A stretch of 37,153 nt of DNA from Oscillospiraceae bacterium (GTDB lineage Bacteria; Bacillota; Clostridia; Oscillospirales; Oscillospiraceae). Shown one piece after another: positions 25,744-32,104 of this stretch; positions within the stretch are counted from its first letter, which is position 1; each line of letters begins with the position of its first letter. Position numbers and translations under genes: made by a program. Below the pieces are notes generated by a model that saw only the letters and a list, made by a program, of their open reading frames with translations, had not been told where the DNA came from and did not search any database. The DNA is taken from assembly GCA_029257695.1 (NCBI GenBank), contig JARIAU010000055.1:1-37153 (forward strand), read 5' to 3'.

Positions 25744-26457
25744 TTATTTCCGCGTTCCACCGGAACGCCCGTCCTTGTTCAACACCTGATAAAGCACCTG
25801 AATCTCGGCATTGATGTCCAGCGTTTCGCCCCGATACAGGGCATCCAGCTGATGATCAAAGGCACGGACGATGGTGGTCATCAGATCACCGATTTTCTTT
25901 TTTGCACCATCCACATTCGTGGTAGGACGGTTGTCACCCAGTCGGTCATATGTGCCCAGCAGCTTGATGGTGGTGGGCAGATAATAGTTGAGGAATCGAC
26001 GCACTTCCGTCTTCTTCCCCGGTTCCCGAGTCACGCACTCAAACATCTTATCCGTGACGAATTCGACCCGGTTGATCTGACGGGAAATCATTGCGTCACC
26101 AATGTGGTGGTTGAGCCGACGCATTTCCAAAACCGCACGATCCCGTTCCTGCCGCAGCGCAGCCACCTCCGGGTCCTCCGGACGATACAAGTCCTCCTCC
26201 GGGTCCTCCGCAGACTCATCCTCTTCATACGCATCGTCTGCTTCGTCGACATCCTCCTCATAATACTCCTCTTCCGTCGCACTACGGCTGCGGAGCTTGC
26301 TCACCAATGCCCCCACCAGCAGGATGCCCACAGACAGGGCAACAAACAACAGGATCTGCAACACGGTATGAATCCGGAACCCGAATCCGCCCACGGCCCA
26401 AAGCAACGCCACCAGATAAACCGGCACTACACTATGCTGTTTTTTCATATTTTTCAT
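25744..26457 (-). CDS. xpaC: XpaC-like 5-bromo-4-chloroindolyl phosphate hydrolysis protein
   Basis: A 237-residue membrane protein. Two N-terminal hydrophobic segments (about 10-28 and 31-53) are followed by a strongly acidic linker (about 62-95, rich in Glu/Asp) and a helical cytosolic domain (RRLNHHIGDAMISRQINRVE, RRFLNYYLPTTIKLLGTYDRL, IVRAFDHQLDALY) that is the XpaC core. XpaC was named for X-phosphate hydrolysis in B. subtilis; its true role is unclear. It is regularly next to telA, as here (22 bases apart), suggesting a shared envelope-related job. The ATG at 26457 follows GGAAGGG; an ATG at 26448 is possible. Its promoter is at 26497-26525. Confidence 0.87.
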   Translation of the reverse strand: MKNMKKQHSVVPVYLVALLWAVGGFGFRIHTVLQILLFVALSVGILLVGALVSKLRSRSATEEEYYEEDVDEADDAYEEDESAEDPEEDLYRPEDPEVAALRQERDRAVLEMRRLNHHIGDAMISRQINRVEFVTDKMFECVTREPGKKTEVRRFLNYYLPTTIKLLGTYDRLGDNRPTTNVDGAKKKIGDLMTTIVRAFDHQLDALYRGETLDINAEIQVLYQVLNKDGRSGGTRK

Positions 26458-26496
26458 GGTTTTTCCCTTCCATAAAACAATTTTCTTGTTCTAATC

Positions 26497-26525
26497 ATTC
26501 TACTCGATTCCTCTATCAGTGTCAA
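26497..26525 (-). promoter_or_regulatory. Promoter of the xpaC-telA-TPM operon
   Basis: On the minus strand TTGACA (26520-26525), a 17-base spacer and TAGAAT (26497-26502), 40 bases before the xpaC ATG. Confidence 0.82.
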
Positions 26526-26569
26526 GGCAACGGGCCGTGCTCTCCTCCTTCTCTTTTCCTCGGTTTTCA

Positions 26570-26598
26570 TTGACATTTTGCCGTCTTTTCGATAAAAT
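26570..26598 (+). promoter_or_regulatory. Consensus promoter of the candidate RNA
   Basis: TTGACA (26570-26575), a 17-base spacer and TAAAAT (26593-26598), near-consensus and divergent from the xpaC promoter 45 bases away. Start expected near 26605. There is no credible protein start downstream until rpe at 27007. Confidence 0.85.
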
Positions 26599-26604
26599 TA
26601 AGTG

Positions 26605-26904
26605 ATATTATCCCTCACACAGACTTGCTCTGTGCGGGTGTTTATGCCTTTCCGACCCATCAGCCCGCAGAGGTCCTCCGGCAGTTCCGGCTTGTCCGTC
26701 TGTCTTCGAGCCATGCGTGCTGATCGTTTTTCTGCACTGCCTCCCACCCAGCAAGGCAGGAGGCAGGTATCAAAAGCGGCAGACGCCCATCATAGCTCTG
26801 TGTCGGGTTTGGGAAACAGGAAACGAGCGGCCGACGGACGGCTGATCACGGCGCAGCGCCGCAAGCCCCGCAAGTCATCCTATGCCCACCATCGGCGGGT
26901 GTGA
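26605..26904 (+). ncRNA. Candidate structured non-coding RNA, family not recognised
   Basis: About 300 bases of GC-rich DNA lie directly after a near-consensus promoter and hold no credible ORF. Complementary segments suggest a closed fold: TCACAC (26615-26620) with GTGTGA (26899-26904); GACTTGC (26622-26628) with GCAAGTC (26870-26876); TGCGGG with CCCGCA (26632-26637, 26663-26668); GTCCGTC (26694-26700) with GACGGAC (26833-26839); and local hairpins CTGCCTCC/GGAGGCAG (26737-26766) and GGCGCAGCGCC (26850-26860). Nested long-range helices closing near both ends are typical of structured RNAs. I could not match RNase P, tmRNA, 6S or SRP signatures. It could also be a long rpe leader, since no strong terminator separates them; TCTGC/GCAGA with TTTT near 26926-26950 is weak. 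Confidence 0.55.
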
Positions 26905-27006
26905 CTGGCCCCTTCGTTCGACAAACTCTGCCTTTCATTGTAGCAGATTTTCCCTGGGTCACCCATTAAATTTTTCTAAATTTTGACAAGAAAGTAAGGT
27001 TTTATC

Positions 27007-27651
27007 ATGATTCGGATTGCTCCCTCCATTTTGTCCGCCGACTTCACGCAGCTGGGCCAAAGCCTCGACCACATCGCTTCCGCCGACCTCGTTCACTTTG
27101 ATGTGATGGATGGTTGCTTTGTGCCCAATATCTCCTTTGGTTTGCCTGTCCTGAAGGCCGTCCGCAGCTACACCGATGCCACACTGGATGTCCATCTGAT
27201 GATCGACAAGCCCGAACGCTACATTGACGATTTTGCAAAAGCCGGTGCGGATCTGATTTCCGTCCATTTGGAAGCAGACGGCCCCCGTGGCATCCGCAAG
27301 GCACTGGACGCCATGGAACGCAACGGCGTAAAGAAGGCCGTTGCCCTGCGTCCCATCACATCTGCCAAGGCCATCCTCCCCTACATCGAGGAGCTGGACA
27401 TGGTTCTGGTCATGACCGTGGAGCCCGGCTTTGGCGGACAATCCTTTATGGAAGCTCAACTGGAAACCATCCGTGAAGTGCGTTCCATCATCGACCGTTA
27501 TAATCCCAACTGTGCTTTGGAAGTGGACGGCGGCATCAATGACACCACTGCACCTCTGGTGGTCGAGGCCGGTGCCAATGTGCTGGTGGCTGGCAGTGCT
27601 GTGTTCGGCGATCCCGATCCCGCAGACGCCATCGCTCGCCTGCGCCTTTGA
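27007..27651 (+). CDS. rpe: Ribulose-phosphate 3-epimerase
   Basis: Interconverts ribulose 5-phosphate and xylulose 5-phosphate in the pentose phosphate pathway; it feeds the transketolase encoded at 8749-10534. The 214-residue TIM barrel has all family motifs: APSILSAD, VHFDVMDGCFVPNISFG, LDVHLMI, ISVHLEA, TVEPGFGGQSF, EVDGGIN and VAGSAVFG, including the metal-binding His and Asp residues. The segment after strand 5 reads VALRPITSA where many bacterial enzymes have LNPATP; eukaryotic enzymes have Lys at that place, so this is probably neutral. TAAGG precedes the ATG. recR starts 14 bases after its stop; the two are an operon. Confidence 0.96.
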   Translation: MIRIAPSILSADFTQLGQSLDHIASADLVHFDVMDGCFVPNISFGLPVLKAVRSYTDATLDVHLMIDKPERYIDDFAKAGADLISVHLEADGPRGIRKALDAMERNGVKKAVALRPITSAKAILPYIEELDMVLVMTVEPGFGGQSFMEAQLETIREVRSIIDRYNPNCALEVDGGINDTTAPLVVEAGANVLVAGSAVFGDPDPADAIARLRL

Positions 27652-27665
27652 TCGGAGCGAATTCT

Positions 27666-28271
27666 ATGCAATATTTACCCCCTGCTATGGAGCAGCTGAC
27701 GGAGCAGTTCAAAAAACTCCCCGGCATTGGTGCAAAAAGTGCCCAGCGTCTGGCCTTTCATGTGCTGTCCCTCTCCCGGGAGGAAGCAGCTGTGTTTGCC
27801 CAGTCTATTTTGGACGCCAAGGATAAGGTGCATACTTGTCCCGTCTGCCAGAACCTTACCGAAGGCGATGGACCCTGTGCTCTTTGCGCCAGCTTCAAAC
27901 GGGATCGCACCATCATCTGTGTGGTGGCAGAGCCCAAAGATGTCATCGCCATGGAGCGTGGCGGCGAATACAATGGCCTGTATCATGTACTTCACGGTGT
28001 GATTTCCCCCATGAACCGTGTGGGCCCTGACGACCTGAAAATCCACTCTCTGCTGGACCGGGTCCGCCAAGGCGGTGTGGAAGAGGTCATCATGGCCACC
28101 AATCCCGACACCGAGGGCGAGGCCACTGCCATGTACCTGTCCCGTCTGCTTAAGCCCTTCGATCTAAAGATTACCCGCCTGGCCTATGGCATTCCGGTGG
28201 GCAGTCACTTGGAGTATGCTGACAATGCCACTCTGATGCGAGCCTTGGAAGGCCGGCAGGAAATCGATTGA
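27666..28271 (+). CDS. recR: Recombination protein RecR
   Basis: RecR works with RecF and RecO to load RecA on gapped DNA. The 201-residue protein has the N-terminal helix-hairpin-helix (LTEQFKKLPGIGAKSAQRLAFHVL), a C4 zinc finger (CPVC then CALC, about 57-73) and a Toprim domain (TIICVVAEPKDVIAMERGG, EEVIMATNPDTEGEATAMYL), followed by the Walker-like C-terminal part (RLAYGIPVGSHLEYADN). The ATG at 27666 is chosen because GGAG lies 8 bases before it; an in-frame TTG at 27648 overlaps rpe and has no site. In most Firmicutes recR follows dnaX-ybaB; here those two are 4.4 kb away on the other strand. Confidence 0.96.
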   Translation: MQYLPPAMEQLTEQFKKLPGIGAKSAQRLAFHVLSLSREEAAVFAQSILDAKDKVHTCPVCQNLTEGDGPCALCASFKRDRTIICVVAEPKDVIAMERGGEYNGLYHVLHGVISPMNRVGPDDLKIHSLLDRVRQGGVEEVIMATNPDTEGEATAMYLSRLLKPFDLKITRLAYGIPVGSHLEYADNATLMRALEGRQEID

Positions 28272-28291
28272 GTCTTTCCCCTCATCCTATG

Positions 28292-28324
28292 AGTCACGGC
28301 ATCTTCTTGATGCCGTGACTTTTT
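28292..28324 (+). terminator. Intrinsic terminator of rpe-recR
   Basis: An 11-bp perfect stem AGTCACGGCAT / ATGCCGTGACT (28292-28302 with 28310-28320), loop of 7, then TTTTT. Confidence 0.92.
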
Positions 28325-28429
28325 GCCGTTTCGCATCTGTTTTCTTCCGTCCTTTTCGCTGTTTCGGCACAAAAAGACACGCTCACCCCATAGATTAAAA
28401 TCTTAAAAAAACCTTCGACAGGATCTCCC

Positions 28430-28458
28430 TTGACTTTGCGCATCGACAGGGGTATCAT
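28430..28458 (+). promoter_or_regulatory. Promoter of the orphan lipoprotein gene
   Basis: TTGACT (28430-28435), a 17-base spacer and TATCAT (28453-28458), 35 bases before the ATG at 28493. Confidence 0.75.
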
Positions 28459-28492
28459 CAAGTCCGCTTCAACTGATGGGAGGTTTTTTAGT

Positions 28493-28816
28493 ATGAAAAA
28501 GTTGATTGCTATGCTGCTCGCTCTGACTACCATCTTTGCCTTTACCGCTTGCGGTTCCAACAAGGACGGCAATCACTCCGCCGCAGATCCTAAGACCAGC
28601 ACCTATACCGGCACGCTGGAGGAAAAGAAGGATTTCATGATCGTGGTTGCCGCAGAAGAGGGCGAAGATCCTTACATCTTCAATCTGGAAGAGGGCGTCA
28701 CCTGTGATGCGGAAGTCGGCGACAAGGTCACTGTGACCTACACCGGTGACATCACCAAGTACGATTCTTACAGCGACGAAGTTCTGATGGCCACCCAGGT
28801 GGAGAAGGCGCAGTAA
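28493..28816 (+). CDS. Small predicted lipoprotein of unknown function
   Basis: A 107-residue secreted protein. MKK followed by a hydrophobic stretch (LIAMLLALTTIFAFTA) and Cys20 (FTACGSN) forms a type II signal peptide with lipobox, so the mature part should be anchored to the outside of the membrane. The mature part is acidic and beta-rich (TYTGTLEEKKDFMIVV, EVGDKVTVTYTGDIT), like the small OB- or barrel-like lipoproteins common in Clostridia. I do not recognise a family. GGGAGG precedes the ATG. It is monocistronic with its own promoter (28430-28458) and terminator (28854-28897). Confidence 0.8.
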   Translation: MKKLIAMLLALTTIFAFTACGSNKDGNHSAADPKTSTYTGTLEEKKDFMIVVAAEEGEDPYIFNLEEGVTCDAEVGDKVTVTYTGDITKYDSYSDEVLMATQVEKAQ

Positions 28817-28853
28817 TCGTTCCTAGTCCACAGTTCATGGGCAACACGCAACG

Positions 28854-28897
28854 AAACACCCACGATACTGCTTTTTTGCAGCATCGTGGGTGTTTTT
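28854..28897 (+). terminator. Intrinsic terminator of the orphan lipoprotein gene
   Basis: A perfect 13-bp stem AAACACCCACGAT / ATCGTGGGTGTTT (28854-28866 with 28883-28895) followed by TT. The loop has a second stem CTGC/GCAG around TTTTTT. Confidence 0.9.
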
Positions 28898-28914
28898 CTC
28901 TTCCGAAATCATAC

Positions 28915-28950
28915 AAAAAACGCCGCCCGGCAAATGCTCCGGGCGGCGTT
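28915..28950 (-). terminator. Intrinsic terminator of scfB
   Basis: On the minus strand AACGCCGCCCGG / CCGGGCGGCGTT (28919-28930 with 28939-28950), loop of 8, ending in TTTTTT. It lies convergent to the lipoprotein terminator. Confidence 0.93.
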
Positions 28951-29007
28951 CCTTCTCGTTCCGTTTGGCTGTAATTCCGGAGCGGAAGCTTGCCTTTGGG
29001 ATGCAGC

Positions 29008-30393
29008 TTACTTTCCTTCCATCTCCAGTTCTGCCACCTTCATCATGATAGCACACTCAATCCGCTTGCGGAACAACTCGCAGCCGGGCTTGTACACACC
29101 ACGAATGGTGCCGGTGGCATGGAAGGCGTTGGCCGCACAGCCGCCGGAGCAGTACATTTTTGCCCAGCAGTCCTCGCACTCCGGACGGGCATAGGCGTTG
29201 CAGCTGCGGAACTCCTCCCGCAGAGCGTTGTTATCCACACCGTTCCACACATCGCCCAGCTTGTACTTCTCCTCGCCCACAAACTGGTGGCAAGGATACA
29301 AATCACCCCAAGGGGTGACGGCCATATACTCCGTTCCGCTGCCGCAGCCGGAAATGCGCTTGTAGACACAGGGGCCGCCGGTCAGATCCAGCATATAGTG
29401 ATAGAAGGTAATGGGCTTACCCTCCTTCTTGCGGCGCAGCATATCCTTAGCCAGGATCTCATACTGCTCCTTGACGATCACCAGATCCTCCTCTGTCAGG
29501 GCAGAGGGGTCGGACGGATCGCACACCACCGGTTCCATACTCAACTCGGTAAAGCCCAGATCTGCCATATGGAACACATCTTTGGTGAAGTCCGGGTTGG
29601 CATGGGTAAAGGTGCCGCGCATATAGTATTCCTTGTTTCCACGGGCCTCCACCAGCTTCTGGAACTTGGGCACGATACGCTCATAACTGCCATTGCCGGC
29701 ATAGTCCACACGGGTGCGGTCGTGAATTTCTTTGCGGCCGTCCAGAGAGAGCACCACATTGCTCATCTCCCGGTTGGCAAACTCGATCACATCGTCATCA
29801 ATCAGCATACCATTGGTGGTCAGGGTAAAGCGGAAGTTCTTGCCCCGCTCCTTCTCCACGCTGCGGGCATACTCCACCAGCTGCTTGACCACATCCCAGT
29901 TCATCAGAGGCTCGCCGCCGAAGAAATCCACCTCAAGGTTTCTGCGGCTGCCGGAGTGCTCCATCAGGAAATCCAGCGCCTGCTTGCCCACCTCAAAGCT
30001 CATGATGGCACGCTCGCCATGGTATTTGCCCTGGCTGGCGAAGCAATAGGAGCAGTTCAGGTTGCAGGTGTGGGCCACATGCAGGCACAGTGCCTTCACC
30101 ACATCGCCGGAGCGCTCCTTAAAGGTGCCGGCCATTTCTGCAAAGGTGTCGGGGGTGAACAGCTTGCCCGCCTGCTCCAGTGCCGCCACATCGGACAGGC
30201 ACTCACGCACATCGGCCTCGGTCACATCCTCCCGATCCTGATATTTCTCCAGCATAGCTGCCACGATCTCGTCCGCCGTGTTGGACTTGAACATGGCAAT
30301 AATGTCATAGGCCACCTCATCCACGGCGTGGATGGAACCGGAACAGCTGTCCAGCACGATATTGTAGCCGTTGAGTTGATACTGATGTACCAT
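29008..30393 (-). CDS. scfB: SCIFF thioether-forming radical SAM maturase
   Basis: Radical-SAM SPASM enzyme that makes a Cys-to-Thr thioether link in the SCIFF peptide, a ranthipeptide-type RiPP widespread in Clostridia. The 461-residue protein has an N-terminal peptide-recognition region (about 1-95), the radical-SAM core with CNLNCSYCFASQG (CxxxCxxC for the SAM cluster), VDFFGGEPLMNWD and RFTLTTNG, and a C-terminal SPASM domain with two auxiliary cluster sites (GCGSGTEYMAVTPWGDLYPC; CEDCWAKMYCSGGC). The start at 30393 (MVHQYQLNGYNIVLD) follows GGAGG and is the usual N-terminus. The substrate gene scfA lies 72 bases upstream, with a terminator between. The product's role is not settled; quorum-type signalling has been proposed for some ranthipeptides. 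Confidence 0.96.
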   Translation of the reverse strand: MVHQYQLNGYNIVLDSCSGSIHAVDEVAYDIIAMFKSNTADEIVAAMLEKYQDREDVTEADVRECLSDVAALEQAGKLFTPDTFAEMAGTFKERSGDVVKALCLHVAHTCNLNCSYCFASQGKYHGERAIMSFEVGKQALDFLMEHSGSRRNLEVDFFGGEPLMNWDVVKQLVEYARSVEKERGKNFRFTLTTNGMLIDDDVIEFANREMSNVVLSLDGRKEIHDRTRVDYAGNGSYERIVPKFQKLVEARGNKEYYMRGTFTHANPDFTKDVFHMADLGFTELSMEPVVCDPSDPSALTEEDLVIVKEQYEILAKDMLRRKKEGKPITFYHYMLDLTGGPCVYKRISGCGSGTEYMAVTPWGDLYPCHQFVGEEKYKLGDVWNGVDNNALREEFRSCNAYARPECEDCWAKMYCSGGCAANAFHATGTIRGVYKPGCELFRKRIECAIMMKVAELEMEGK

Positions 30394-30417
30394 ATAGGGA
30401 ATCCTCCGTTTTCTCAC

Positions 30418-30448
30418 AAAAAAGGTGCCGCCAATTCAGGCGGCACCT
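30418..30448 (-). terminator. Terminator between scfA and scfB
   Basis: On the minus strand AGGTGCCGCC / GGCGGCACCT (30423-30432 with 30439-30448), loop TGAATT, then TTTTTT (30418-30423). It lies between the peptide gene and its maturase gene, so most transcripts from the scfA promoter should stop here and only a part read on into scfB. Confidence 0.9.
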
Positions 30449-30465
30449 CTGTGGTTGAATGGCAA

Positions 30466-30612
30466 TTACTGCTCAGCGTTCTCGCACTTCTGGTTGGCAA
30501 CACCGCAGCTGGTCTTGCAGGCAGACTGGCAGGAAGTCTGGCACTCACCACAGCCACCGTTCTTGGCGCTATCGCACAGGCTACGAGTCTCAAGAGTCTT
30601 GATTCTTTCCAT
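30466..30612 (-). CDS. scfA: SCIFF precursor peptide (seven cysteines)
   Basis: A 48-residue peptide beginning MERIKTLETRS and carrying the hallmark core CGECQTSCQSACKTSC. SCIFF means six cysteines in forty-five residues; here there are seven, at 13, 21, 24, 28, 32, 36 and 43. Cys13 in the leader-like part (RSLCDSAKNGG) is the extra one. ScfB should form the thioether between a core Cys and a nearby Thr. The ATG at 30612 follows GGGAG at about 10 bases and gives the family's normal length; longer in-frame starts upstream add atypical sequence. Own promoter at 30688-30716. Confidence 0.95.
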   Translation of the reverse strand: MERIKTLETRSLCDSAKNGGCGECQTSCQSACKTSCGVANQKCENAEQ

Positions 30613-30687
30613 AATGAAATTCTCCCATCTTTCAAATGATTCTATTTGGCAGAAAGGACATACACAATCCGCCTCATTATCAAAGAA

Positions 30688-30716
30688 ATTGTAGCACATC
30701 CATCGGTGCAAGTCAA
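30688..30716 (-). promoter_or_regulatory. Promoter of scfA
   Basis: On the minus strand TTGACT (30711-30716), a 17-base spacer and TACAAT (30688-30693), with extended TGC before the -10. Leader of about 70 bases to the scfA ATG. Confidence 0.85.
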
Positions 30717-30803
30717 GATTTTTAGCCCCCGCCTTCCGCTTCCCTGTGCTTGGTTTCCCTCTGCATTTTCCACTTATAATTATTGTTTATCAATAATTTT
30801 TTA

Positions 30804-30831
30804 TTGACTTATACCTTCCACATGGTATAAT
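30804..30831 (+). promoter_or_regulatory. Promoter of the DUF2975-HTH-lipoprotein operon
   Basis: TTGACT (30804-30809), a 16-base spacer and TATAAT (30826-30831), 25 bases before the ATG at 30857. Divergent from scfA. Confidence 0.85.
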
Positions 30832-30856
30832 AAAGCCATTCAAAGGAGTGAAGCAA

Positions 30857-31330
30857 ATGAAGCAAAAAGAACTTTCCATCGCCCTTAAGGCCATTGTGGC
30901 CCTTTGCGGCTTGATTCTCGCCGTGGTAGCCGGTGTCATTCTGCCCACCTGCGGCTTCGACCTGCTGGCCCGTTTTCCCTCCGAAACCGGTCTGATCTGG
31001 TCTGCTCTGGTCTTTCTCTGGATCACCAGCATCCCGGTTGTGATCGTTTTGGTTCTGGTCTGGCAGATTTCCACCCAGATCGGACGAAACAATAGCTTTT
31101 CCATGGAAAATGCACGAAATTTGAAATCCATTTGCATTCTTTCCATGACGGATACCCTTTTGTATTTCTGTGCCTCTGTGCTATTGCTCCTGTTCCATCG
31201 TACCTTCCCCCTGCTGCTCACCATCCTGGTTTTGTGCATTGGTGTTGCCATTTCTGTCGTGTCCGCTGTCTTCTCTCATTTGGTCCAAAAGGGTGCCGAA
31301 ATGAAGGCGGAGCAGGACCTGACGATTTGA
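30857..31330 (+). CDS. DUF2975 family membrane protein
   Basis: A 157-residue integral membrane protein with four predicted membrane segments (about 10-32, 48-72, 92-115, 120-145) and the DUF2975 layout, including the conserved loop RNNSFSMENARNLKSI between segments 2 and 3. Function of the family is not known. It is usually paired with a small Cro/CI-type HTH protein, as here (11 bases downstream), so the two may form a membrane-regulator pair. AAGGAG lies 8 bases before the ATG at 30857; the in-frame GTG at 30848 is too close to it. Confidence 0.85.
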   Translation: MKQKELSIALKAIVALCGLILAVVAGVILPTCGFDLLARFPSETGLIWSALVFLWITSIPVVIVLVLVWQISTQIGRNNSFSMENARNLKSICILSMTDTLLYFCASVLLLLFHRTFPLLLTILVLCIGVAISVVSAVFSHLVQKGAEMKAEQDLTI

Positions 31331-31341
31331 GGTGATGCCCG

Positions 31342-31572
31342 ATGATTATTGTCAATCTGGATGTGATGATGGCCAAACGCAAGATTGGTCTGGGTGAGCT
31401 GGCTGATCAGGTCGGCATTACCTTAGCCAATCTCTCCATTCTCAAAAATAACAAAGCCAAAGCCGTCCGCTTCTCCACACTGAACGCCATTTGCAAGGCC
31501 TTGGACTGTCAGCCCGGCGACCTGTTGGAATGGGTGGATGATCCGGACGATCAAAAGGAGGAACTACTATGA
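31342..31572 (+). CDS. Small HTH regulator (Cro/CI, YozG-like)
   Basis: A 76-residue DNA-binding protein of the short Cro/C1 type often found with DUF2975. The helix-turn-helix is visible in LGELADQVGITLANLSILKNNKAKAVRFSTLNAICKALDCQPGDLLEW. It has no ligand domain and probably regulates its own operon; the promoter at 30804-30831 is the obvious target, though no clear operator is seen there. GAGGTG precedes the ATG. The last codons overlap the lipoprotein gene (ATGA). Confidence 0.88.
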   Translation: MIIVNLDVMMAKRKIGLGELADQVGITLANLSILKNNKAKAVRFSTLNAICKALDCQPGDLLEWVDDPDDQKEELL

Positions 31573-31928
31573 GCACACGCATCAAGCAGCTGTTTTCTCT
31601 CTCGCTCTCCCTGCTTCTGTTTGCCGCTTTGACCAGCTGCAGTTCCCAAGGTGAACCCACCACGACCAACCTTGCGGTCACCGTAGAGGCTCCCGGTGTC
31701 TACGAATTGGTGGCTGACGGTGCACACAACTCCGAAACCACCATGAATGCCGACCACTCCATGCTGCATGGAGACTATTCCTTTGAAACGACCGCTCCCT
31801 GTACCCTTTCTGCTTATGACGATGCGCACACACCACTGGCCACCTTCGAGCTGACCGAAGCACCAGTCGAGGGCCCCGCCCGCCTGACGCTCACCGATTC
31901 CATGGAATTTGTTCTCCTGTCAAACTAA
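31569..31928 (+). CDS. Predicted lipoprotein in the DUF2975-HTH operon
   Basis: A 119-residue secreted protein: an N-terminal hydrophobic stretch (LFSLSLSLLLFAALTS) ends in lipobox LTSC (Cys24), followed by a Ser/Gly/Thr linker and a beta-rich mature part (LAVTVEAPGVYELVADG, CTLSAYDDAHTPLATFEL, RLTLTDSMEFVLL). It may be a small immunoglobulin-like or barrel domain; no family is recognised. Its ATG overlaps the HTH stop by four bases and has AAAGGAGG upstream, so it is translated together with the regulator. A lipoprotein as third member of this pair is not something I know as standard. Confidence 0.8.
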   Translation: MSTRIKQLFSLSLSLLLFAALTSCSSQGEPTTTNLAVTVEAPGVYELVADGAHNSETTMNADHSMLHGDYSFETTAPCTLSAYDDAHTPLATFELTEAPVEGPARLTLTDSMEFVLLSN

Positions 31929-31947
31929 GAATCGCACACTATCGTCC

Positions 31948-31981
31948 AACGCTGCTTTGACCAAGGTCAAAGCAGCGTTTT
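31948..31981 (+). terminator. Intrinsic terminator of the DUF2975 operon
   Basis: A perfect 15-bp inverted repeat AACGCTGCTTTGACC / GGTCAAAGCAGCGTT with a 2-base centre, then TT. Confidence 0.9.
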
Positions 31982-32025
31982 CGCCTTATCATTAGACCCG
32001 GAAGAATCTGACCTTAGAAATAAAA

Positions 32026-32066
32026 TATAATCTGGGCCTTTTGAAAAGGCCAGTTTCTGCTATGAT
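32026..32066 (+). promoter_or_regulatory. ECF S-component promoter region with inverted repeat
   Basis: Two possible -10 boxes: TATAAT (32026-32031) and an extended TGCTATGAT (32058-32066). Between them is a perfect 8-bp inverted repeat GGCCTTTT-G-AAAAGGCC (32035-32051) that covers the -35 area of the second box. This arrangement fits a repressor site, but neither promoter has a good -35. Confidence 0.45.
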
Positions 32067-32104
32067 AAGAACACTTTGTGAGAAAATGAAGGAGGGTCCA
32101 CACC

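Noticed and set aside
26602-26904. 100-codon plus-strand frame within the candidate RNA
   Set aside because: Its only start lies at or before the expected transcription start and has no ribosome binding site; the product is Arg/Ser-rich with no pattern, and the complementary segments explain the sequence better.
26605-26904. Assignment of this region as RNase P RNA, tmRNA, 6S or SRP RNA
   Set aside because: Helix order partly resembles RNase P, but GAGGAAAGTCC and the matching 3' core are absent; no tag ORF or tRNA-like end for tmRNA; no single long hairpin with a central bubble as in 6S; the SRP RNA is found at 34844-35023 instead.
27007-27651. Arg in place of Asn in the rpe VALRPITSA segment
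   Set aside because: Eukaryotic enzymes have Lys at this place, and all catalytic residues are intact, so it is unlikely to matter.
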